Shown: positions 37,160 through 48,630 of the stretch, piece by piece | How positions within the stretch are numbered: the stretch's first letter is position 1 | Layout: each line of letters begins with the position of its first letter | Assembly: GCF_008704715.1 (NCBI RefSeq) | Contig: NZ_CP023689.1 | Span: forward strand, 2,480,001-2,544,000 | DNA from: Streptomyces chartreusis | GTDB taxonomy: Bacteria > Actinomycetota > Actinomycetes > Streptomycetales > Streptomycetaceae | DNA: 64,000 nucleotides | Direction of reading: 5' to 3' | Program-made: the position numbers and the translations under genes | The notes under the pieces: model-generated | Told to the model about the DNA's origin: nothing | Seen by the model: the letters and a program-made list of their open reading frames with translations, nothing else | Databases searched by the model: none

Positions 37160-37534
37160 TCAGTGGAAGCAGAGGCAGAACGGGTGGCCCGCCGGGTCCG
37201 CGTAGACCCGCCAGTTGGCCTCCGGGCGGAGCTGGTCCGTGCGCTCCAGCACGGTCGCCCCGAGGGCCAGCGCCCGCTTCTCCTCCCCTTCGAGGTCGTC
37301 GACGTCGAAGTCCAGGTGGAGCTGCTGCGGGCGCTCCTGGCCGGGCCACTCGGGCGGTCGGTAGCCGTCCACCCGCTGGCAGGCCAGGGGCGTCCCCTCG
37401 AACCCGTGCACCTCGATCCAGTCCGCGTCATCGGGGTCGGCGACCACCCGGCCGCCGAGCAGCTCCGCGTAGAACTCGGCCAGCCGTACCGGATCGGCGC
37501 AGTCCAGCGCGATCGCCTGCAGCTTTCGAATCAC
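37160..37534 (-). CDS. VOC/glyoxalase-like fold protein
   Basis: 124 residues. GTG start at 37534 chosen for the GAGGAG 9 bases upstream. The beta-alpha-beta-beta-beta repeats of the vicinal oxygen chelate fold are visible (IALDCADPVRLAEFYAELLG, then LHLDFDVDDLE, then YADPAGHPFCL). Streptomyces carry many of these; roles include resistance and small-molecule turnover. No specific substrate is indicated. Confidence 0.82.
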   Translation of the reverse strand: MIRKLQAIALDCADPVRLAEFYAELLGGRVVADPDDADWIEVHGFEGTPLACQRVDGYRPPEWPGQERPQQLHLDFDVDDLEGEEKRALALGATVLERTDQLRPEANWRVYADPAGHPFCLCFH

Positions 37535-37644
37535 TTCCGACGCTCCTCGCTCATCGATCGTCTCCCACCCCACTCCCCGAACCGTGCTCCCGGAAACGTC
37601 CGCACCGTCCCGCGCACGGGCCTGCCGCCGCACCGCAAAACCGG

Positions 37645-37674
37645 TTGGTACCGGGGGCTCGCCCCGGCTATAGC
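37645..37674 (+). promoter_or_regulatory. Promoter of leaderless GNAT gene
   Basis: TTGGTA (37645-37650), an 18-base spacer and TATAGC (37669-37674) end 6 bases before the ATG at 37681. Transcription would start at or next to the A of the ATG, and no ribosome site is present, so the mRNA is predicted leaderless. Confidence 0.55.
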
Positions 37675-37680
37675 ACTGTC

Positions 37681-38181
37681 ATGACCCTTACGACCTCCTG
37701 GCAGCTGGCTCCAGAACCCTTCGACACGGCGGACGCGACCGCTCTGCGCCGCGACTACTACGACGAGGTCGCCAGCCGTTACTGGAAGCGGCCCGCGACT
37801 TCCGAGGAGATCGACGAGGGCCTGGCCGGTGACGGCGTGGAGCTGCTCACCCCGCCCACGGGGCAGTTCGTGGTGGGCCGGTTCGACGGCGAGGCCGCCG
37901 CCTGCGGCGGTCTGCTGATGCTGGACCCCGGGCTCGCCGAGCTCACGCGCGTGTACATGCGCCCCGCCTTCCGCGGCAGGAAGGGCGCCGGTCTGCTGCT
38001 GGGGCTGCTTGAGGCCGAGGCACGGCAGCTCGGCGCCTCCCGGATGGTCCTCAACACCCGTCTGGACCTGATCGAGGCCCGCTCGCTCTACGTCCGCCAC
38101 GGCTACCGCGAGATCCCGGCGTACTGCGCCGGTCCGTATGTCGAGATCTGCTACGGCAAGGAACTCACCAGGGCCGACTGA
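37681..38181 (+). CDS. GNAT-family N-acetyltransferase
   Basis: 166 residues starting at the ATG at 37681, with a promoter directly upstream and no Shine-Dalgarno. Motif A is RPAFRGRKGAGLLLGLLE and the C-terminal part reads RSLYVRHGYREIPAY. It resembles small MarR-linked acetyltransferases of unknown acceptor. The last 17 bases overlap, tail to tail, the 3' end of the histidine kinase gene on the other strand. Confidence 0.85.
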   Translation: MTLTTSWQLAPEPFDTADATALRRDYYDEVASRYWKRPATSEEIDEGLAGDGVELLTPPTGQFVVGRFDGEAAACGGLLMLDPGLAELTRVYMRPAFRGRKGAGLLLGLLEAEARQLGASRMVLNTRLDLIEARSLYVRHGYREIPAYCAGPYVEICYGKELTRAD

Positions 38182-39712
38182 CCGACCCCGAAGCCTCCCG
38201 GCTGCCGGCCATCGTCGCTACTGTCCCAGCCGGGCGACGCTGCCGGCCATCGTCGGGCCAGTACCGCCGCTCCGCCGCGAGCGGCAGCCGTACGGTGAAT
38301 TCCGTCCGGCCCGGTTCGCTCGTGACCTCGATGTGCCCGCCGTGCGCCGTGACGATCGCCGTCACGACGGCGAGGCCCAGCCCGGAGCCGCCGTCGTGCG
38401 GGTTGCTCCGGGCGCGGGAGGTGTCGGCGCGGGTGAAGCGGTCGAAGACCGTCGGGAGCAGGGCGGGCGGGATGCCGGGGCCGTCGTCGCGGACGCGTAC
38501 GACGCACCGGTCGCCCCCGGTCTCCACGACCGCGACGACCCTCGTGCCCGCGGGCGTGTGCATCCGCGCGTTGGCCAGCAGGTTGGCCACCACCTGGTGC
38601 AGCCGGGCCTCGTCGCCGAGGACCGGCGGGGTGTCGTCCGGGCGGAGTTCGAGCCGCCAGTCGTGTCCGCCGCCGACGGCCTGCGCGTGCCGGACCGCCT
38701 CGGCGACCAGTGCCGCCATGTCGACCTCTGCGCAGTGCAGGGGTCTGCCCTCGTCCAGCCGGGCCAGCAGCAACAGGTCCTCCACCAGGCCGGTCATGCG
38801 CGCGGACTCGGCAAAGACGCGGCGCCAGGCCAGCAGCGGTTCGACGGGGCCGGTGCCGCGGTTCATGAGTTCGGCGTAGCCCGCGATCGAGGCGAGCGGG
38901 GTGCGCAGTTCGTGGCCGGCGTCGGCGAGGAAGCGGCGCATGCGTTCCTCGGTGCGCCGGCGCGCGGTGTCGGAGGACTCGACGTGCTCGATCATGCGGT
39001 TGAGGGCGGCGCCGACCTGCCCGGCCTCGCTGGCGGGGTCGGTGTCCCGGGCCGGGACGCGGGCGATGCCGGTGACCTCGCCCCGGTCGAGCGGCGCGCG
39101 GGAGACCTCGGCCGCGGTGGCGGCGACCCGGCCGAGAGGCCGCAGCTGACGTCGTACGACCACCGCGCACAGGCCGCCCGCGACGGCGAGGCAGGCCACC
39201 GCGACGACCGCCTCGACCACGACCATGCCGCTGATCATGTCCTGTACGTCGTCCATCGGGAGGCCCGCGAGGACCCGGATTCCGCCGCTCCGGGCGACGG
39301 TGAGCCGGTAGGTGCCGAGGTCCGGGACGGTCGCGGTGTGTATCGAGCCGTCGGTGGCGACGCCCGCCAGGGCCGTCCGCTGGGCGTCGGTGAGCGCGCG
39401 CGGCGCGGCGTCCCGGCGTACGACCCCGGCGGCGAGGATGTCGCCGTCGGTGTCGAGCCGGGCGGCGAGCATGCCGGCTGGGTGCCCGTTCTCCAGGAAG
39501 CTCAGGTCGTCCGCCGGCCCGGGGTGCTGGCGGGCGCCGCCCAGGCTGCGTCCGGCGGCGTCGTGGACCCGGTCGTCGAGGTTGTCGAGCAGATAGGCGC
39601 GTTGGACGAACACGGTGGTCAGCGCCATCGCGGCGCATACGGCGACGAGGGCCGTGGCGATGAGCACGAGCAGGCGCGTGCGCAGGGAGCGCGGGCGCCG
39701 CCGGGCGCTCAT
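38165..39712 (-). CDS. Membrane sensor histidine kinase (orphan)
   Basis: 515 residues from the ATG at 39712. There is one N-terminal membrane helix (LLVLIATALVAVCAAMALT), an extracytoplasmic sensor region (about 40-170), a second helix (about 175-200), then HAMP. The phospho-acceptor H-box is FLADAGHELRTPLAS and the ATP-binding boxes are NLLANARMHTP, DDGPGIPP and GSGLGLAVV. No response regulator gene is adjacent. A 36-codon frame overlaps its start by 4 bases and may be a remnant of one. The partner must be elsewhere or lost. Confidence 0.88.
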   Translation of the reverse strand: MSARRRPRSLRTRLLVLIATALVAVCAAMALTTVFVQRAYLLDNLDDRVHDAAGRSLGGARQHPGPADDLSFLENGHPAGMLAARLDTDGDILAAGVVRRDAAPRALTDAQRTALAGVATDGSIHTATVPDLGTYRLTVARSGGIRVLAGLPMDDVQDMISGMVVVEAVVAVACLAVAGGLCAVVVRRQLRPLGRVAATAAEVSRAPLDRGEVTGIARVPARDTDPASEAGQVGAALNRMIEHVESSDTARRRTEERMRRFLADAGHELRTPLASIAGYAELMNRGTGPVEPLLAWRRVFAESARMTGLVEDLLLLARLDEGRPLHCAEVDMAALVAEAVRHAQAVGGGHDWRLELRPDDTPPVLGDEARLHQVVANLLANARMHTPAGTRVVAVVETGGDRCVVRVRDDGPGIPPALLPTVFDRFTRADTSRARSNPHDGGSGLGLAVVTAIVTAHGGHIEVTSEPGRTEFTVRLPLAAERRYWPDDGRQRRPAGTVATMAGSREASGSVSRPW

Positions 39713-39819
39713 CCGCCGTTCTCCGGCAGCCTGATGGCGTGGCCGGTTCCGTGCACGAGCCCGTCGTCGGCCATGAGCGCACGGACGTGTGCGGTTCGAG
39801 GCCCTGCGATGCCGGTCAT
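39709..39819 (-). pseudogene. Short coupled frame upstream of kinase; possible response-regulator remnant
   Basis: A 36-codon frame from ATG at 39819, whose TGA overlaps the kinase ATG (ATGA). Its end (GLVHGTGHAIRLPENGG) resembles the very C-terminus of OmpR-type regulators, where a V-R-G-x-G-Y-x-L-R motif is usual. Only about 20 residues could be homologous; the rest of a regulator is missing because the aconitase terminator begins at 39933. It could instead be a small leader peptide or chance. Confidence 0.3.
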
Positions 39820-39898
39820 GTCCCGATCCTGTCCCGGCGGGCTGGGGGAACCCTGTGTTCCGGCTGAGCCCCGGCGATGTCACGGGACGAGAACGACA

Positions 39899-39933
39899 AG
39901 GGCCGCATCCCCGGTGATCGGGGATGCGGCCCT
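39899..39933 (-). terminator. Terminator hairpin after aconitase
   Basis: Fourteen-base perfect arms (AGGGCCGCATCCCC at 39899-39912 and its complement at 39920-39933) with a 7-base loop, just beyond the acnA stop at 39954. Confidence 0.8.
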
Positions 39934-39953
39934 CAACTGCCGTGCCGTACCGC

Positions 39954-42755
<2,802 letters not shown>

Positions 42756-42810
42756 GTAACCCTTACCGTTGGATCGGTGACCCCGCGCGGCTGCGGTGCA
42801 CCTCGGCAGA

Positions 42811-42828
42811 TATCTCGATGTCGAGATA
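42811..42828. promoter_or_regulatory. 18-bp palindrome between acnA and argG
   Basis: TATCTCGATGTCGAGATA has perfect 8-base arms around TG. Its size and symmetry suit a dimeric MarR- or TetR-type repressor. It lies between the divergent acnA and argG starts and could serve either; the regulator is not identified. Confidence 0.55.
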
Positions 42829-42905
42829 ACTCTAGTACATGGGGCCGGGATGGTCATGCCTGGGGCTTCGGCATGCCTCTTTTCCTGGATTCCGCATACC
42901 CCCTT

Positions 42906-44394
<1,489 letters not shown>

Positions 44395-44419
44395 CATACC
44401 GGACAGGGGACGGACCACT

Positions 44420-44462
44420 GGAAGGGCCTGTTCGACGCACACGGCGTCGAGCAGGCCCTTCC
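44420..44462 (+). terminator. Terminator hairpin after argG
   Basis: Eleven-base perfect outer arms (GGAAGGGCCTG at 44420-44430, CAGGCCCTTCC at 44452-44462) continue inward with TCGACGC/GCGTCGA, giving a long near-perfect stem 26 bases after the argG stop. Confidence 0.75.
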
Positions 44463-44578
44463 GGCATTCCCTTCCGGCATTCCGACGTGCCATCAGGCGG
44501 CCGAGTCGGGGTAACCGAGAGATACACACCCGACGTCGAACGTCGGACCCCGGACCCCGGACCCCGGAAGGAGCATCC

Positions 44579-44776
44579 ATGCCCCTGACATTTCGTAAGA
44601 GTTTTCGCATCTTGCCCGGCGTGCGGCTGAACATCAACCGGCGCTCCTGGTCCATCACCACGGGCGGCAGGAACGGCCCGCGACACACCCACAGCAGCAC
44701 CGGACGCCGTACGACATCGATGGATTTGCCCGGACCTTTCGGATGGCGCCGCACCCGTACCGCCAGGCGGCGTTGA
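44579..44776 (+). CDS. DUF4236-like small basic protein
   Basis: 65 residues with a strong ribosome site (GGAAGGAG, 6 bases before ATG). The N-terminus FRKSFRILPGVRLNINRRSW and the following glycine-rich turn match the short DUF4236 pattern (FRKSxxxxPGVRxNxSxxG). The C-terminal half is rich in Arg, Ser and Thr. No known function. It lies between argG and the HTH-MurA gene. Just upstream, GGACCCC is repeated three times. Confidence 0.65.
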   Translation: MPLTFRKSFRILPGVRLNINRRSWSITTGGRNGPRHTHSSTGRRTTSMDLPGPFGWRRTRTARRR

Positions 44777-44813
44777 CGGCACGTCACCCGAATGGCCCCC
44801 CTGAGAATGTGCC

Positions 44814-44829
44814 ATCTCATATCTGAGAT
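44814..44829. promoter_or_regulatory. Inverted repeat ahead of HTH-MurA gene
   Basis: ATCTCATATCTGAGAT has 6-base perfect arms around TATC and ends 12 bases before the ATG at 44842. The gene encodes its own Xre-type DNA-binding domain, so this is a natural candidate for autoregulation. Confidence 0.45.
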
Positions 44830-44841
44830 AGCCTCAACCTC

Positions 44842-46371
44842 ATGGCAGACGACTACCTCGTACGCATCGGCAAGCTCATCCGTGACGCCCGGCAACACCG
44901 TGGCTGGACACAGGCACAGCTGGCCGAGGCGCTCGGCACCTCACAGAGCGCCGTCAATCGCATCGAGCGCGGCAACCAGAACATCAGCCTTGAGATGATC
45001 GCCCGAATCGGTGAAGCCCTCGACAGCGAGATCGTGTCGCTGGGTTACGCCGGTCCGATGCATCTGAGGGTCGTCGGCGGACGTCGGCTGTCCGGTTCGA
45101 TCGACGTCAAGACCAGCAAGAACGCCTGCGTGGCACTGCTGTGCGCCTCGCTGCTCAACAAGGGGCGCACAGTGCTGCGCCGGGTCGCCCGCATCGAGGA
45201 GGTGTACCGCCTGCTGGAGGTGCTCAACTCCATCGGCGTGCGCACCCGTTGGATCAACGACGGCGTCGACCTGGAGATCGTGCCGCCGGCCGAGCTGAAC
45301 ATGGCGGCGATCGACGCCGAATCCGCCGTGCGCACCCGCTCGATCATCATGTTCCTCGGTCCGCTGCTGCACCGCATGGACCGCTTCATGCTGCCGTACG
45401 CCGGCGGCTGCGACCTCGGTACGCGGACCATCGAGCCGCACATGATCGCGCTGCGCCGCTTCGGCCTGGACGTGGCGGCGACCGAGGGGCAGTACCACGC
45501 GGTGGTGGACCGGGGCGTACGTCCCGACCGGCCGATCGTGCTGACCGAGCGCGGCGACACCGTGACCGAGAACGCGCTGCTGGCCGCCGCGCGGCACGAC
45601 GGCGTCACGGTCATCCGCAACGCCTCCTCCAACTACATGGTCCAGGACCTCTGCTTCTTCCTGGAGGCGCTCGGGGTCCGGGTCGAGGGCATCGGCACGA
45701 CGACGCTGACGGTGCACGGTGTGCCGAACATCGACGTGGACGTCGACTACTCCCCCTCCGAGGACCCGGTCGAGGCGATGAGCCTGCTGGCCGCCGCCGT
45801 GGTGACCGAGTCGGAGCTGACGGTTCGTCGCGTGCCGATCGAGTTCCTGGAGATCGAGCTGGCGGTCCTGGAGGAGATGGGCCTCGACCACGACCGCACG
45901 CCGGAGTACTTCGCCGACAACGGCCGTACGCGCCTGGTGGACCTCACGGTCCGTCCCTCCAAGCTGGAGGCGCCGATCGACAAGATCCACCCCATGCCCT
46001 TCCCGGGCCTGAACATCGACAACGTCCCGTTCTTCGCGGCGATCGCCGCGGTGGCGTCGGGCAAGACGCTGATCCACGACTGGGTCTACGACAACCGGGC
46101 GATCTACCTCACCGACCTCAACCGCCTCGGCGGCCGCCTCCAGTTGCTGGACCCCCACCGCGTCCTGGTCGAGGGCCCGACTCGCTGGCGCGCCGCGGAG
46201 ATGATGTGCCCGCCGGCCCTGCGCCCCGCCGTGGTCGTCCTCCTCGCGATGATGGCAGCGGACGGCACGTCGGTCCTGCGGAACGTGTACGTCATCAACC
46301 GGGGTTACGAGGACCTCGCCGAGCGCCTGAACTCGATCGGGGCGCAGATCGAGATCTTCCGGGACATCTGA
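44842..46371 (+). CDS. murA: HTH domain fused to UDP-GlcNAc enolpyruvyl transferase (MurA-like)
   Basis: 509 residues. Residues about 6-63 are an Xre/Cro-type helix-turn-helix (QHRGWTQAQLAEALGTSQSA). The remainder is a complete MurA-type inside-out alpha/beta barrel. Key MurA features persist: the substrate Lys-Asn in TSKNACVALL and the catalytic Cys in YAGGCDLGTRTIEPHMIAL (E. coli Cys115 and Arg120 equivalents). MurA transfers enolpyruvate to UDP-GlcNAc in peptidoglycan synthesis. Streptomyces carry a separate standard MurA, so this may be a secondary enzyme or a sensor-regulator. No Shine-Dalgarno is evident. From memory it corresponds to SCO5998. Confidence 0.9.
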   Translation: MADDYLVRIGKLIRDARQHRGWTQAQLAEALGTSQSAVNRIERGNQNISLEMIARIGEALDSEIVSLGYAGPMHLRVVGGRRLSGSIDVKTSKNACVALLCASLLNKGRTVLRRVARIEEVYRLLEVLNSIGVRTRWINDGVDLEIVPPAELNMAAIDAESAVRTRSIIMFLGPLLHRMDRFMLPYAGGCDLGTRTIEPHMIALRRFGLDVAATEGQYHAVVDRGVRPDRPIVLTERGDTVTENALLAAARHDGVTVIRNASSNYMVQDLCFFLEALGVRVEGIGTTTLTVHGVPNIDVDVDYSPSEDPVEAMSLLAAAVVTESELTVRRVPIEFLEIELAVLEEMGLDHDRTPEYFADNGRTRLVDLTVRPSKLEAPIDKIHPMPFPGLNIDNVPFFAAIAAVASGKTLIHDWVYDNRAIYLTDLNRLGGRLQLLDPHRVLVEGPTRWRAAEMMCPPALRPAVVVLLAMMAADGTSVLRNVYVINRGYEDLAERLNSIGAQIEIFRDI

Positions 46372-46380
46372 CCGACGGAA

Positions 46381-46442
46381 GCCGCCGCACCCCATCCCGG
46401 CCTGCTGCTCAGCAGGCCGGGATGGGGTGCGGCGGCTTTTTT
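46381..46442 (+). terminator. Very strong intrinsic terminator after HTH-MurA gene
   Basis: Perfect 26-base arms (46381-46406 and 46411-46436) with a GCTC loop are followed by TTTTTT (46437-46442). The hairpin also sits at the 3' end of the convergent operon starting at 48542 and may serve both. Confidence 0.95.
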
Positions 46443-46448
46443 GGGACT

Positions 46449-47141
46449 TCAGCAGCGCATCGCTTCCACCTGGTCGGCCAGCGAGTCAAGCAGCCTGCGC
46501 TCGCCGGCCTTGGTGTACTCCTTGTTGTCGAACGCCAGGAACGAGTTCGCGCCGAATTCGATGGCGCGGTTCTTCACCTCGAGGGAAACACTGAACCTGG
46601 ACGGAACAACTCCGTCGTCGTTCTTCTTGTAATGGGCGGTGACCCCGAGGGTGACGATCTTGTAGCCCGCGTTGCACCGCAGGGTCTTGCGCTCCACGGC
46701 CTTCAGGATCCTGTCGGCCGACTTGGCGACCGGGACGACATTGGCGCGGTGGCCCGCACCCTTGACGCCGGCGGGAATCATCCGCGCGCCAACCTGCCCG
46801 GGACCGCCCCACTCACCCACGACCGCCTCGCACAGGCCGAGCCTGGGATCCCGATCCACAGCCCCGACCCGGATCTCGGCGTCGGCCGGCCTGCCAAGCT
46901 TGTCTGTCTTGTAGGTCTGCCAGGAGGGGCCCGCGGGGTTCGTCCGATAAGTGTGCTTCTTCTGGAGGTACTTGGCACAGGGGATCTCCGCCGCGCCCGT
47001 CGCATTGACCTGTACGGCCTGAGCCCCGTCCGAGGACCCGGTGTCGGCGTGGGCCGACGAGCCGGCGCCCGCCATCACGGCGAGAGAGGCAGTGGCGGCC
47101 AGTACCGCCAGGACACGTCCAGTGGGCTGACGATCGCGCAT
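46449..47141 (-). CDS. Secreted protein resembling a degenerate DNA/RNA non-specific endonuclease
   Basis: 230 residues with a signal peptide (to about residue 32, AHA). The segment TYKTDKLGRPADAE and the later block GARMIPAGVKGAGHRANVVP line up with bacterial non-specific endonucleases that read DGGHLIA...NLVP. Here the catalytic DGGH position reads VGAR, so the catalytic His is absent and nuclease activity is doubtful. Four cysteines suggest disulfides. It is the last gene of a CAP-GH128-this operon (54 bases after GH128). It could be an exported inhibitor or binding protein. Confidence 0.5.
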   Translation of the reverse strand: MRDRQPTGRVLAVLAATASLAVMAGAGSSAHADTGSSDGAQAVQVNATGAAEIPCAKYLQKKHTYRTNPAGPSWQTYKTDKLGRPADAEIRVGAVDRDPRLGLCEAVVGEWGGPGQVGARMIPAGVKGAGHRANVVPVAKSADRILKAVERKTLRCNAGYKIVTLGVTAHYKKNDDGVVPSRFSVSLEVKNRAIEFGANSFLAFDNKEYTKAGERRLLDSLADQVEAMRC

Positions 47142-47195
47142 TTCGCGTCCTTCCTGAGAAGAGAAGAGAGGGAATGAAAGAGAAGAGGCGTCTCG

Positions 47196-48026
47196 CTACC
47201 GCGCAGCGCGGTAGGCGGCACCCACGCGGTTGGCCTGCGTGCCGTTGTAGAGGCCGCTGCCATGGCCTCGCTCCGTGGAAAGCGTGAACCACGCATACCG
47301 CTTGACGTACGGCAGCTTCTCCAGCATTGCGGTCGACTTCTTCACGAAGGCGGCCTGCCGTTCCTTGGTCGGATACCTCGGCGTACCACTGGAGAAGTCG
47401 ATCAGCGCGTACTCGGTCAGCCAGATGGGTTTCTTGTAGCGCTGGTGCACGGCACGGAGATAGCTCTTCAAGTGACCTGTCGCAGCTTGGGCATTGAAGT
47501 CCGAGCCGTACCAATGCAGGGGAATGAAGTCGACCCGGTAGCCGCGGGCGGCGGCGCCTTTCATGAAGCGGTCGAGCCAACCGCCGGCGAGGTCACCGCC
47601 GGTGGCCACCGCGGGTGCTCCGAGACGCATTCCGGTCGACTGCAGCCGGGGCCACAGATCGAGGGCCTCCTTCACGGACATCCCCGCCTGGTCCGCCCGG
47701 TCCGGTTCGTTGAACCCGAGCAGGGTCCTGCCCTGCGCCTTGGCTCGTCCGAGATGCTGTTCGGTCACGAATTCACGGCCCCAGATCATGGGTACGAACT
47801 CGACGCCGGACGGGGGCTTGATCTGCTGCTTGTCCGAGGCCCAGGTGTAGAACCAGCCGACGTTCGCGTCGGCCATCGCCCCGGTGACGCCGTTGAATTT
47901 CCAGGCGCTGACGCCCTTCTTCTTCGCAGCGGCGGTGGATGCGCTCGCGTCGGCCCGGTTGCTCCCGGTGGAGGCGAGCATGGTCAGGGCGGCCAGCAGC
48001 ACCACGAGTAGGCGCAGCTTGCGCAT
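47196..48026 (-). CDS. Secreted GH128 (Asl1-like) beta-1,3-glucanase
   Basis: 276 residues from ATG 48026 (GGAG 10 bases upstream), with a signal peptide (LLVVLLAALTMLAS). It is a TIM-barrel protein of the Asl1/GH128 type: the acid/base Glu lies in LLGFNEPDRADQAGMS and the nucleophile Glu in IWLTEYALIDF. GH128 enzymes cleave beta-1,3-glucan of fungal walls, laminarin or curdlan. The gene begins 18 bases after the CAP gene stop, same strand. Confidence 0.85.
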   Translation of the reverse strand: MRKLRLLVVLLAALTMLASTGSNRADASASTAAAKKKGVSAWKFNGVTGAMADANVGWFYTWASDKQQIKPPSGVEFVPMIWGREFVTEQHLGRAKAQGRTLLGFNEPDRADQAGMSVKEALDLWPRLQSTGMRLGAPAVATGGDLAGGWLDRFMKGAAARGYRVDFIPLHWYGSDFNAQAATGHLKSYLRAVHQRYKKPIWLTEYALIDFSSGTPRYPTKERQAAFVKKSTAMLEKLPYVKRYAWFTLSTERGHGSGLYNGTQANRVGAAYRAAR

Positions 48027-48044
48027 GGCTTCCACGCTCCCGTG

Positions 48045-48542
48045 TCAGAACTTGGCGCCGAAGTCCTGCGTCCAGTACGTCCCGTGCGCGGTACCGGCCT
48101 TCTTCACGTAGCCGACGCCCAGGTGCTTGAGCGAGCAGTCGAGAATGTTGGCCCGATGCCCGGGGGAATTCATCCAGCCCCTCACGACCGCGGCGGCGCT
48201 CCTCTCACCGGCGGCGACGTTCTCCGCGAGCGCACTGAAGCCGGTGTAGCCTGCCGCCCTGGCCCTGGTCACCATGGTGCTGCCGTCGGAGCCGACGTGG
48301 TCGACGAAGTTGTGCCTGGCCATGTCCGCCGAGTGCCGTTGGGCGGCCTTGGCGAGCGCGGAGTTGTACTTCAGCTTGGGGCAACCGGCCTTGACCCGTT
48401 CGGCGTTCGTCAGCTTGAACACGCCGGCTCGCAGCGATCCAGCGGACGGTGCCGCCGATGCCGAGGCGGCGGAGGTGGCCGACAGAGTGGTGGTGGCCGC
48501 GGTGACCGTAAGAACCGTGGCGAGGTACCTGGATATGCGCAT
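48045..48542 (-). CDS. Secreted CAP (SCP/PR-1-like) domain protein
   Basis: 165 residues from ATG 48542 with signal peptide. The CAP domain is complete: LTNAERVKAGCPKLKYNSAL, the cavity His in QRHSADMA and DHVG, and ALAENVAAG, then WMNSPGHRANIL. CAP proteins are secreted and linked to lipid binding, protease or antifungal (PR-1) functions; the bacterial role is unresolved. It is the first gene of a three-gene operon with GH128 and the nuclease-like gene. Confidence 0.88.
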   Translation of the reverse strand: MRISRYLATVLTVTAATTTLSATSAASASAAPSAGSLRAGVFKLTNAERVKAGCPKLKYNSALAKAAQRHSADMARHNFVDHVGSDGSTMVTRARAAGYTGFSALAENVAAGERSAAAVVRGWMNSPGHRANILDCSLKHLGVGYVKKAGTAHGTYWTQDFGAKF

Positions 48543-48594
48543 TCTTTTCCGTTCCCATCTGGTAGGAGCTCTCATTCGAGCTTTCCATTCCAGA

Positions 48595-48608
48595 TTGAAT
48601 GCGGTCAA
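48595..48608 (-). promoter_or_regulatory. Shared element TTGAATGCGGTCAA, CAP-GH128 operon
   Basis: On the minus strand it reads TTGACCGCATTCAA and contains a -35-like TTGACC, about 53-66 bases ahead of the CAP start. A copy differing at one base precedes the GH64 operon (58891-58904). TTGA/TCAA ends give partial dyad symmetry. Confidence 0.55.
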
Positions 48609-48630
48609 TTTAATCCGGTTCTGCCGGCCT

